Source: Bradyrhizobium nitroreducens (GTDB lineage Bacteria > Pseudomonadota > Alphaproteobacteria > Rhizobiales > Xanthobacteraceae). Taken from it: a DNA stretch of 64,000 bases. Position 1 is the first letter of the stretch, and each line of letters starts with the position of its first letter. A program made the translations under genes and the position numbers. The notes under the pieces are model-generated. The model saw only the letters and a program-made list of their open reading frames with translations, did no database searches and was not told the DNA's origin. The stretch spans positions 6,265,782 through 6,329,781 of the forward strand of contig NZ_LFJC01000003.1 in the NCBI RefSeq assembly GCF_002776695.1, read 5' to 3'. This document shows positions 53,611 to 60,621 of the stretch, piece after piece.

Positions 53611-54524
53611 CGACGATTGGCCGGAAACAGCCCCTCCGGCCGCACCACCAGCACGATCGCCATCAGCAGGTAGATCAGCATGGACGACAGTGCGGGAGCG
53701 GCGGTGGAGGCGGCGGCGCCGCTGAGCACCTGCCGCAGCAAATTGGGCAGGAAGGCGCGGCCGAGCGTGTCGATCATGCCGACGAAGATCGCGGCGAGGA
53801 AGGCGCCGCGGATCGAGCCGATGCCGCCGATCACGATGATGACGAAGGCGAGGATCAGGATGTTCTCGCCCATGCCGATCTGCACGGTGAGGATCGGCGC
53901 CTGCATCAGACCGGCAAGCCCGGCAAGCGCGGCACCCAGGCCGAACACCAGCGTGTAGAGCAGCTTGATGTTGATGCCGAGCGCGCCGATCATCTCGCGG
54001 TTGGACGCGCCGGCGCGGATCAGCATGCCGATCCGGGTGCGCATCACGCCGAGATAGAGCAGCAGCGCGACCAATAGCGCCACGACGATGATGGCGAGGC
54101 GATAGGCGGGATAATGAATGCCGGGCAGGATCGGCACCGGCACGGTGAGCCAGGCCGGCAGCGGCAGCGCGAGGCCGGCCGGGCCCCAGATCAGCCGCAC
54201 GGCTTCATTGAAGAACAGGATCAGGCCGAAGGTCGCGAGCACATGGTCGAGATGATCTCGCCCGTAGAGATGCCGCAGCGCCGACATTTCGAGCACGATG
54301 CCGAGGATCAATGTGGCGCCCAGCGCCAGCAGCGCACCAGCTAAGAAGCTGCCGGTCCAGGCCGCGAAGGTCGCGGCGAAATAGGCGCCCATCATGTAGA
54401 GCGAGCCGTGCGCGAGGTTGACGAGATCCATGATCCCGAACACCAGCGTCAGGCCGGCGGCGAGCAGGAACAGCAGCAGGCCGAACTGCAATCCGTTCAA
54501 GAACTGTTCGACGACGAGCAGCAT
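53607..54524 (-). CDS. livH: Liv-type ABC importer, LivH-like permease (importer 2)
   Basis: Encodes 305 residues. LVFGIMDLVNLAHGSLYMMG is the LivH signature and IRAGASNREMIGALGINIKL the coupling loop. First gene of importer 2. The start is ATG 54524 (TTG at 54527 possible), with a weak GAAAGAG site. Its upstream region holds a BoxR-like motif at 54668-54681. No binding-protein gene adjoins, so one must be supplied from elsewhere. Confidence 0.92.
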   Translation of the reverse strand: MLLVVEQFLNGLQFGLLLFLLAAGLTLVFGIMDLVNLAHGSLYMMGAYFAATFAAWTGSFLAGALLALGATLILGIVLEMSALRHLYGRDHLDHVLATFGLILFFNEAVRLIWGPAGLALPLPAWLTVPVPILPGIHYPAYRLAIIVVALLVALLLYLGVMRTRIGMLIRAGASNREMIGALGINIKLLYTLVFGLGAALAGLAGLMQAPILTVQIGMGENILILAFVIIVIGGIGSIRGAFLAAIFVGMIDTLGRAFLPNLLRQVLSGAAASTAAPALSSMLIYLLMAIVLVVRPEGLFPANRR

Positions 54525-54667
54525 CAAGACTCTTTCAGGCGCACGCGGTGTCGCGCCGATGTTCGAACACGGTCGCCATCAGTGAAAGAGCTCCCCCTGC
54601 CTCTTCAAGGCGGAAAAATGGGTAATGGCAGTATCGTTCCGAGGCAAGAGCGATTCGACACCAAACA

Positions 54668-54681
54668 TGCACTTTGTTGCA
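54668..54681. promoter_or_regulatory. BoxR-like operator upstream of importer 2
   Basis: TGCACTTTGTTGCA, an exact TGCA-N6-TGCA, continuing as TGC. It shares 13 of 14 core bases with the boxC-upstream site at 39798-39811. It is centred about 150 bases before livH. It suggests that importer 2 belongs to the benzoyl-CoA-responsive regulon. Confidence 0.6.
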
Positions 54682-54817
54682 TGCGGGTGCATGTGGTCGA
54701 GACGGCCTTGCAAGAAGGCTGCCGTGCCGGCTGGGGCAACCTGCCGCACCCAAACGCTCACCCTCCCCCCGTTGCCGGGGAGAGGGTGCCGCAATGTGTT
54801 GGAGCAAAGAGCGACGT

Positions 54818-55036
54818 CTAGTGCGACGTCATCTGCTCGGGCAGGTCGCCCGGATCGGTGAGCACGCTGTTGGCCGTCGAGGCCTCCAGCGCCGCCATCC
54901 GGAACAGATAGGCGAGCGTCGCCAACCCCTGGTCTTCCGCCATCTGCGCCAGCTCGAGCGCCATGTCGGACATGTAGCCGAGATTCTCGTCCCTGGTCTG
55001 CGCCATGATCTGGCTGTCCCGCATCATGTTCGACAT
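54818..55036 (-). CDS. Small hypothetical protein coupled to bjaI
   Basis: Encodes 72 residues, acidic and Met-rich, mainly helical: MSNMMRDSQIMAQTRDENLG, then DMALELAQMAEDQGLATLAY. There is no signal peptide, membrane segment or recognised domain. The ATG at 55036 is separated from the bjaI TGA by a single base (TGAGATG), so it is translated with the autoinducer synthase. This tight coupling, good codon use and lack of overlap support a real gene. It may modulate signal synthesis or be a first output of the circuit. Confidence 0.68.
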   Translation of the reverse strand: MSNMMRDSQIMAQTRDENLGYMSDMALELAQMAEDQGLATLAYLFRMAALEASTANSVLTDPGDLPEQMTSH

Positions 55037-55037
55037 C

Positions 55038-55697
55038 TCAGGCACTCTTCCGTTGCGCGGCAGCGGCGCCGCAGAGGTTGGCACGGGCAACGCAGTCGAT
55101 CCGCGGACCGTCCTGCTGGACGACGCTGGTCATACCGATCCGGTCACACACGACGTCGAGCGACTCCTGACGGATCTCGATCGTTGCCGCCATGGTCCAG
55201 GAATTCTCCACCAACGCCGGCAATCCCAGCGGCGTCACGATGAATCCGATGTCGTGGAAGCGCGGCAACCACCAGGTCTCCATGACGAGGCAGAGCCGCT
55301 CGATGCCCTGATCGAGGCAGAACTCCTGTGCCGCCGCCATCAATTGCAGATTGAATGCGCCGTCGCGGCGCTCGCGCGAGACGAAGAAGCGCGACCACTC
55401 CCAGACCAGCGGCCCCGAGGGGCAACCGCGTACCGCGGCGAGATGCGGGAAGACCTCGCTCATCATCGTCGGCTTGGTGGTCGGATACAGGCGGGAGCCG
55501 CCGAGCACCCGGCGGTTGTCGAGAGCGAGCAGGTAGACCGCGTCCTCGTTGTCGTAGCTATCGATCTCGCGGCCATCGGGCTTGCGTAGACCCTCCCATT
55601 TTCGCTCCTCGACGAAAATCTCGTGACGAACCCGAAAATGCTGTTCGAGGACGTCCTCGTACAGGTGCCGATTGACGGCAGAAATCACATGAATCAT
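55038..55697 (-). CDS. bjaI: Acyl-homoserine-lactone synthase, BjaI type
   Basis: Encodes 219 residues of the LuxI fold. Conserved residues are in FRVRHEIFVEERKWEGLR (Arg, Phe, Trp), EIDSYDNEDAVYLLAL (Asp) and GGSRLYPTTKP (Arg), followed by WEWSRFFV. The overall sequence resembles the Bradyrhizobium enzyme that makes isovaleryl-homoserine lactone from isovaleryl-CoA. ATG 55697 (MIHVISAVN) is preferred over 55709. It lies downstream of bjaR, with a 22-bp palindrome between, and is coupled to a small ORF. Confidence 0.93.
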   Translation of the reverse strand: MIHVISAVNRHLYEDVLEQHFRVRHEIFVEERKWEGLRKPDGREIDSYDNEDAVYLLALDNRRVLGGSRLYPTTKPTMMSEVFPHLAAVRGCPSGPLVWEWSRFFVSRERRDGAFNLQLMAAAQEFCLDQGIERLCLVMETWWLPRFHDIGFIVTPLGLPALVENSWTMAATIEIRQESLDVVCDRIGMTSVVQQDGPRIDCVARANLCGAAAAQRKSA

Positions 55698-55751
55698 GAA
55701 CTCCCCCATGGCTCGAAATGTGGGGAGCCTCAGCGAAAACGGCCAAATCGA

Positions 55752-55773
55752 CTATTGGGAAATTTCCCAGTAG
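55752..55773. promoter_or_regulatory. 22-bp palindrome upstream of bjaI (lux-box-like)
   Basis: The core is the perfect palindrome TGGGAAATTTCCCA (55756-55769... TTGGGAAA/TTTCCCAG arms). With four more bases on each side only one of eleven base pairs of symmetry is broken. It is centred 65 bases before the bjaI ATG, in the bjaR-bjaI gap, the position expected for the operator of the LuxR-type activator BjaR. Confidence 0.65.
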
Positions 55774-55782
55774 GCGAAGATT

Positions 55783-56520
55783 TCAGGGATTGATGATTCT
55801 GTGGCGGATCGCGATCGCGACCGCATGCGTCCGGTTGACGGCGCCGAGCTTGCGCGCGGCAGTTGCAAGATGCTCTTCCGCGGTACGTTGCGTGATGTGC
55901 AGGATCTCGCCGATCTCCCACGCGGACTTGCCTTGCGAGGCCCAGGCGATCACCTCGCGCTCGCGGGGAGTGAGGCGCGTCGAAGGATGCGGCGCCGGGG
56001 CGAGCAGACGGCGAATGTGATCGAAGCCGTACATCCCGATCAGGTGCAGCGCCGGCTTGCTGCGCGCATTGAGATCGAGATGGACGCCGCCGAGCGAGAC
56101 GCCGGCCTCGTAGCCGGTCAAGCCGTGGATCGGCACGACGAAGCCGCGCGACATGCGGAAATCGGCGGCGCGCCGCATCACCTCTACCGCGCCCGGCTCC
56201 AGCTCCGGATCGTACGGTGCCTCGGACCACTCGAAAGGATTGACCGTCTGCCGGCACTTGCGGATCACGGGGTCGACACGGTCATAGCTCTTCTGGGTGT
56301 AGAGGCTGAACCACTCCGCCGGCCACTTCTTGGCGAGCACCATCTGGGAAAAACGCTGCTCGGGATTCGGCAAGCCCGTGACGATGATATGTTCGAAACC
56401 GTACCGGCTGAACGCGATTGCAAGCGCATCCATGGCGTCCGGAACCTTGGTATAGGCTCCGAGCCCTTCGATGAAGTCGAGCGCCTCCCGGCCATAATCA
56501 ACGGCGTCTGCGGCGGACAT
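55783..56520 (-). CDS. bjaR: LuxR-family quorum-sensing regulator, BjaR type
   Basis: Encodes 245 residues. The N-terminal autoinducer-binding domain has the Trp/Tyr/Asp set of the family (KKWPAEWFSLYTQKSYDRVD, with PVIRKCRQTVNPFEWSE). The C-terminal helix-turn-helix is LTPREREVIAWASQGKSAWE, IGEILHITQRTAEEHLATAA. It binds the BjaI-made signal and activates bjaI. It is transcribed towards bjaI and starts a probable bjaR-bjaI-small ORF unit. The 168 bases before it are shared with a possible divergent small gene. Confidence 0.94.
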   Translation of the reverse strand: MSAADAVDYGREALDFIEGLGAYTKVPDAMDALAIAFSRYGFEHIIVTGLPNPEQRFSQMVLAKKWPAEWFSLYTQKSYDRVDPVIRKCRQTVNPFEWSEAPYDPELEPGAVEVMRRAADFRMSRGFVVPIHGLTGYEAGVSLGGVHLDLNARSKPALHLIGMYGFDHIRRLLAPAPHPSTRLTPREREVIAWASQGKSAWEIGEILHITQRTAEEHLATAARKLGAVNRTHAVAIAIRHRIINP

Positions 56521-56688
56521 TCGGTGCGTTTCCTGACCTTCGCCCTTCCATATAGCACGTATTCGGGGGCTGCCTCAATTCGCTGCGACCGTAGTTTCCC
56601 GGTGCTCTTCTGGGCCTGAAGAATTAAACTACTTGTGGCAGAATTGACGTCACGATACACCTGAACGCGTCCGCAGCGGGAAAACCAA

Positions 56689-56865
56689 ATGCAAGACGAG
56701 GACATCGCCCTCAACAGCGTGCTCGGCCTGGAATTGAACCGCGTGTTTTTCGCCGTCCGCGACACGGCAAACAAGCAGAAGATCATCGAGTTCGCGCGCG
56801 AGGTGCTGCAAAGCGAGCGCACGGAGCTGGTTGACAGCCTCTTGCCCGAAGGCCCAGCGAGCTAG
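56689..56865 (+). CDS. Possible small protein divergent from bjaR
   Basis: A 58-codon frame on the plus strand with GC-rich third positions. It starts MQDEDIALNSVLGLELNRVF and continues FAVRDTANKQKIIEFAREVL, an amphipathic helical pattern; it ends LLPEGPAS. AGCGGG lies about eight bases before the ATG. No family is recognised. Opposed frames on the minus strand look like shadows. It sits in the 749-base gap between bjaR and the LysR gene and could respond to quorum sensing. Confidence 0.5.
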   Translation: MQDEDIALNSVLGLELNRVFFAVRDTANKQKIIEFAREVLQSERTELVDSLLPEGPAS

Positions 56866-57017
56866 AACGCAGTTGCAGCAAACGACGCCGACGCAACGGA
56901 TCGCGCAACGCCGATGCCCTTTCATTTGAACGCGCGGATTTTAGTCGAAACACGCCGACCGGGAAGCTTGGCTTATCTTCTCCCTTTGTGTGAGTTGATG
57001 GGCCCAGCCGCGCTCGC

Positions 57018-57155
57018 GTGCCCCGGACGCAGCGCAGCGTCACTTCGACGATGCGCTGCAGAGCCGGGGCCCATCCATCAGCAACTTCCTCTCTGGCTTT
57101 CTGGGTCCCGGTTCTGCGCTGCAACGCTAAACGCGTAGCAGCGCGTCCGGGACAC
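57018..57155. repeat. Interspersed palindromic repeat, family F (copy 2)
   Basis: Arms CGTGCCCCGGACGCAGCG (from 57017) and GCGTCCGGGACACG; inner segment GGGTCCCGGTTCTGCGCTGC. Same design as 28188-28299. It lies upstream of the LysR gene. The remaining bases between bjaR and here, outside the small ORF, show nothing further. Confidence 0.75.
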
Positions 57156-57269
57156 GAGAGGCTTGCCCCCTCCCTCCACATCGACACACTTGCCGCTGGA
57201 TGACATCGCATCTCCCGTGAGATGATCACCGCCACGATCTCTTGTCGATGCCAGGGACATTTCAAGGCC

Positions 57270-58232
57270 ATGATGACACTGCGCCAGGTTGAAGTGATCC
57301 GCGCCGTGATGGTGACGGGCACCATCGGCGGCGCGGCCAAGCTGCTCAACGTCTCGGCGCCCGGAATCAGCCGCCTCGTCAAATACACCGAGCGTTCGCT
57401 CGGCATCCGCTTCTTCCAGCGCCAGAACGGGCGCTACTTCCCGACCCCGGAAGCCGAGAACATCTTCGAGCAGATCAACGGCGTCTACAAGAAGGTCGAC
57501 GATCTCTCCGAGATCATCTCCAAGATCGGCCGCGGCGGCCTCTCGGAATTGCGCATCGGCTCGGTCCCCAGCATCTCGCAGGTGATGGTGCCGCGCGCGA
57601 TCGAGCGCGTCCGCCGCCGCTATCCTGATTTGGGCATCGACATCAACATCCTCAAGCTCGAGGAGGCCATCGACTACCTCATGCTCGGCCGCGGCGAGTG
57701 CGTGGCGATGAGCTACCGGCTGGAGCATTCCGCGCTCGACTTCATGCCGCTCGCCTCGGGCGAATTGTACTGCATCGTGCCGCCGGGCCACGAGCTCGCC
57801 GGCCGCAGGCAGGTCTCGGCCGCCGAGATCACCCGCTATCCGCTGATCGGCATCGATCCCAACGATCCCTACGGCCGGATCATGGCCGAGATCTTCGCGC
57901 GCCACCGGCTCGACTACAACATCACCATCCGCGCGCGCTTCGGCACCACGGTCTGCGCGCTGGTGAAGGCGGGGCTCGGCATCGCCATCATCGACCAGTT
58001 CACCGTGGCCCATGGCGGCTATCCCGGGATCGAGCTGTTGAAGATCGCCGAGCCGACGCGGTTCGATACCTACATCGCGGTCAAGCGCGGCGCACCGCTG
58101 TCGCTGCATGCCGAAGCGTTCATCGAGGCGCTGCGCGCCGAGATGCGCGCGGTCGAGCCGTCCCGCGGCAGCGGCAAGGCCGCGCCGGGCGGCAGCGGCA
58201 AGGCCGCGCCGGCGCGCGGCCGGAAGAAATAA
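57270..58232 (+). CDS. LysR-family transcriptional regulator
   Basis: Encodes 320 residues. The winged-helix domain is MTLRQVEVIRAVMVTGTIGG, AAKLLNVSAPGISRLVKYTE. The effector domain runs from LRIGSVPSISQVMVPRAIER to YPGIELLKIAEPTRFDTYIA. An unusual C-terminal tail, Gly/Ala/Lys-rich with two GSGKAAP repeats, extends about 25 residues. Start 57270 or 57273 (AAGG upstream). It is immediately upstream of the dehydrogenase and importer 3 genes on the same strand, so it is their likely activator. The T-N11-A palindrome at its stop codon supports this. Confidence 0.92.
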   Translation: MMTLRQVEVIRAVMVTGTIGGAAKLLNVSAPGISRLVKYTERSLGIRFFQRQNGRYFPTPEAENIFEQINGVYKKVDDLSEIISKIGRGGLSELRIGSVPSISQVMVPRAIERVRRRYPDLGIDINILKLEEAIDYLMLGRGECVAMSYRLEHSALDFMPLASGELYCIVPPGHELAGRRQVSAAEITRYPLIGIDPNDPYGRIMAEIFARHRLDYNITIRARFGTTVCALVKAGLGIAIIDQFTVAHGGYPGIELLKIAEPTRFDTYIAVKRGAPLSLHAEAFIEALRAEMRAVEPSRGSGKAAPGGSGKAAPARGRKK

Positions 58233-58242
58233 CATGATGTTA
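58230..58242. promoter_or_regulatory. LysR-type T-N11-A palindrome
   Basis: TAACAT-G-ATGTTA: perfect 6-bp arms around one base, fitting the T-N11-A consensus of LysR regulators. It overlaps the regulator's own TAA stop and lies 135 bases before the dehydrogenase start, upstream of the structured leader. Probably the activator site for the dehydrogenase-importer operon. Confidence 0.5.
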
Positions 58243-58284
58243 GGTTTGCCGGATAAATGGGTAATTGTGTTAGCCCAAGGACAG

Positions 58285-58371
58285 GCTATCGTCGGGGTTG
58301 GAAGCCCCCTTGGAATTCTGCGGGTTTCCCCGCTAATGACCGGGACCGAACGTTCCCTTTGAGACGATAGC
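58285..58371 (+). ncRNA. Candidate structured 5' leader (multibranch) before the dehydrogenase gene
   Basis: A perfect 9-bp closing stem, GCTATCGTC (58285-58293) with GACGATAGC (58363-58371), encloses three hairpins. They are GGGG/CCCC (58294-58297 with 58305-58308), GCGGG-TTTC-CCCGC (58320-58333) and GGGA/TCCC (58342-58345 with 58354-58357). The closing stem ends five bases before the ATG at 58377, next to the only purine-rich stretch (GAGACGA) that could be a ribosome site. This geometry suits a translational riboswitch or regulatory leader. It matches no class I can name. Confidence 0.45.
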
Positions 58372-58376
58372 GAACC

Positions 58377-59255
58377 ATGTCCAAGCGCGGATACGCCGCC
58401 AGCAAGAAGCTCCTCACCGGCCTGATCGGCGCGCCGATCGCGCATTCCGCATCGCCCGCCATGCATGAACGCGCCGCCGAGGCGCTCGGCCTGCGCGGCC
58501 ATTATCAGCTGATCGAGGTGGCCGGCGCCGACGCGGCCGGCCTCAGCCTGATGCTGGAGGGCGTGCGGCGGCTCGGCTTTGCCGGCGTCAACGTCACCTA
58601 CCCCTACAAGGAAGCGGTCGTCCCGCTGCTCGACGAGTTGGCGCCCGGCGCGGCCGCGATGGGGGCGGTCAACACCGTCGTGGTCAAAGACGGCCGCCTG
58701 ATCGGCCACAACACCGACACGACAGGCTTTGCCCGCGCGGTGGCGCCGCTGCTGGCACCCGCCGGGAACGCCGTCGCGGTGATCGGCGCCGGCGGCGTCG
58801 GCAAGGCGATCGCCTTTGCATTGGCGAGCCTGAAGGTTTCCGACATCCGCATCTTCGACAGCGAGCCGGCGCGCGCCGCGACACTCGTCTCCCTGCTGGC
58901 ACCGCTTGGTGGCGCGAGGATCGCAGCAAACGTCGAGGATGCGCTAAGCGGCGCAACCGGCCTCGTCAACGGCACGCCGGTCGGCATGCTGCCGAACCGG
59001 GGCATGCCGGTCGCCGCCGCGTTGCTGCATGAAAAACTCTGGGTGGCGGATGCCGTCTATTCGCCTCTGATCACGCCCCTGCTGGCGGCGGCCCAGGCCA
59101 AGGGCGCACAGATCATGACCGGGCGGGAGCTTGCGATCTATCAGGCGGCCGACGCTTTCGAACTGTTCACGGGCCTTGCCGCATCGACCGAGGTGATGGG
59201 AAAGGCATTCGACGAGGTGATGGCGGCACGAAGCGCGGCCTATCACGCAGCGTAA
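58377..59255 (+). CDS. Shikimate/quinate dehydrogenase-like enzyme
   Basis: Encodes 292 residues. The N-terminal catalytic domain has LIGAPIAHSASPAMHERAAE, the catalytic Lys in NVTYPYKEAV and the Asp in IGHNTDTTGF. The Rossmann part has VIGAGGVGKAI. At the end of the second strand the sequence is IFDSEPARA instead of the NRT-type NADP patch of biosynthetic AroE. The Asp points to NAD and to a catabolic quinate/shikimate dehydrogenase. It precedes an importer binding-protein gene by 57 bases. A Liv-type importer plus LysR regulator fits growth on quinate, shikimate or a related cyclic acid. Confidence 0.85.
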   Translation: MSKRGYAASKKLLTGLIGAPIAHSASPAMHERAAEALGLRGHYQLIEVAGADAAGLSLMLEGVRRLGFAGVNVTYPYKEAVVPLLDELAPGAAAMGAVNTVVVKDGRLIGHNTDTTGFARAVAPLLAPAGNAVAVIGAGGVGKAIAFALASLKVSDIRIFDSEPARAATLVSLLAPLGGARIAANVEDALSGATGLVNGTPVGMLPNRGMPVAAALLHEKLWVADAVYSPLITPLLAAAQAKGAQIMTGRELAIYQAADAFELFTGLAASTEVMGKAFDEVMAARSAAYHAA

Positions 59256-59312
59256 CCGAAGCGGCCGGACACAAGGCCGCGGAGCACATCAGAGAAAATG
59301 GGAGGAGAGACC

Positions 59313-60443
59313 ATGAAGACGACTATTCTGGCAGGCGCCCTGCTTGCCTTCGCAGCTGCAACCAGCGTTCACGCCCAGGCGATCAAGCTCGCCGACGTCG
59401 CCGAACTGTCCGGTGGCGGCGCCACCGTCGGCACCAACTGGAAGAACGGCATCGATCTCGCGATCGAGGAGATCAACGCCAAGGGCGGCGTGCTCGGCCG
59501 CAAGCTCGAAGTCACCCATGCCGACTCGCAGTCCAATCCGGGCGTGGCGCGCGCCCAGGTGCAGAAGGCGCTCGATGCCGAGCCCTATGTGCTGCTCGGG
59601 CCCGGCTATTCCGGCTCGGTGAAGGTGACGGCCCCGCTCGCGGCCGAAGCCGGCATCGCGCAGATCATGGGCGGCGAAGCTGCCGAGCTGACGCAGGCCG
59701 GCAACAAATTCCTGTTCCGCACCTCGTTCGGCCAGCAATCCTCGATGCCGAAGGTCGCGAAATACATTCACGACGAGATGAAGGCGAAGACGGTCGCGGT
59801 GGTCTGGGTCAACAACGATTTCGGCCGCGGCGGACGTGACATGGTGACCAAGGAGCTCGAACGGCTCGGCTCCAAGGTCGTCGCCGACCTCTCGACCGAA
59901 GCCGGCCAGGCGGACTTCGCCGCCGACGTCGGCAAGATCAAAGCTGCCAATCCCGACGCCGTGTTCGTCTATCTGAACGAGGAAGAGAGCGCGCGCATCC
60001 TGAAAGAGCTGAAGCGCCAGGGCGTCAATGCGCCGCTGATGGGCGAGACCACGCTGATCGGCCAGAAGGTGATCGAGCTCGCGGGCGACGCCGCCAACGG
60101 CGCGCGCGGCCATGTCGGTCTCACCACCGATGCCCCTGTCGACCTGGTCAAGCAATTCCGTGAGAAGTTTTCCAAGAAGTACAATTACGTCCCTGATCAC
60201 AACGGCCTGAAGGGCTATCTCGCCGTCTACATGGTGAAGGCCACCACCGAGAAGATGGGCAAGGTCGACCCGAAGAAATTCGCCGACACGCTGCACGGCC
60301 TCACCATCAAGGCCGCCGACGAGCCGGGCATCCTGATGGACGTCACCTTCAGCGACACCGGCGACATCGACCGCCAGAGTTTTCTGGTCGAGGTGGTCGA
60401 AGGCAAGCAGGTCGTGAAGCAGGTGCTGCCCAAGGTGAAGTGA
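59313..60443 (+). CDS. Liv-type periplasmic substrate-binding protein (importer 3)
   Basis: Encodes 376 residues. The signal peptide ends at HAQA, then IKLADVAELSGGGATVGTNW. The fold is type I: NAKGGVLGRKLEVTHADSQS and VVWVNNDFGRGGRDM. The ATG at 59313 has GGAGGAGAG upstream. It supplies ligand to the permeases encoded next, although a 149-base palindromic repeat separates them. The linked dehydrogenase suggests a cyclic polyol acid or aromatic precursor as ligand. Confidence 0.93.
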   Translation: MKTTILAGALLAFAAATSVHAQAIKLADVAELSGGGATVGTNWKNGIDLAIEEINAKGGVLGRKLEVTHADSQSNPGVARAQVQKALDAEPYVLLGPGYSGSVKVTAPLAAEAGIAQIMGGEAAELTQAGNKFLFRTSFGQQSSMPKVAKYIHDEMKAKTVAVVWVNNDFGRGGRDMVTKELERLGSKVVADLSTEAGQADFAADVGKIKAANPDAVFVYLNEEESARILKELKRQGVNAPLMGETTLIGQKVIELAGDAANGARGHVGLTTDAPVDLVKQFREKFSKKYNYVPDHNGLKGYLAVYMVKATTEKMGKVDPKKFADTLHGLTIKAADEPGILMDVTFSDTGDIDRQSFLVEVVEGKQVVKQVLPKVK

Positions 60444-60447
60444 TCTT

Positions 60448-60596
60448 CGCCTCTCCCCGCACGCGGGGAGAGGCCGACGCGCAAAGCGCGGCGGGTGAGG
60501 GGGACTCTCCGCGAGTCCAACTGTCACCGTCCTTGCGGAGACTCCCCCTCACCCCACCCTCTCCCCGCAAGCGGGGCGAGGGAGACGAGAGAGCGA
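60448..60596. repeat. Interspersed palindromic repeat, family D (copy 2)
   Basis: Begins CCTCTCCCCGCACGCGGGGA and ends CTCTCCCCGCAAGCGGGGCG, with GGGTGAGGGGGACTCTCC / GGAGACTCCCCCTCACCC inside. It is the relative of 47981-48126. In this position it may stabilise the binding-protein transcript relative to the permease transcript. Confidence 0.8.
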
Positions 60597-60621
60597 GGCG
60601 AGGGATAGACACGAGGGGAAC

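Noticed and set aside
57078..58709. 543-residue minus-strand frame
   Set aside because: Antisense to the LysR gene and to the dehydrogenase start; spans the structured leader and a repeat.
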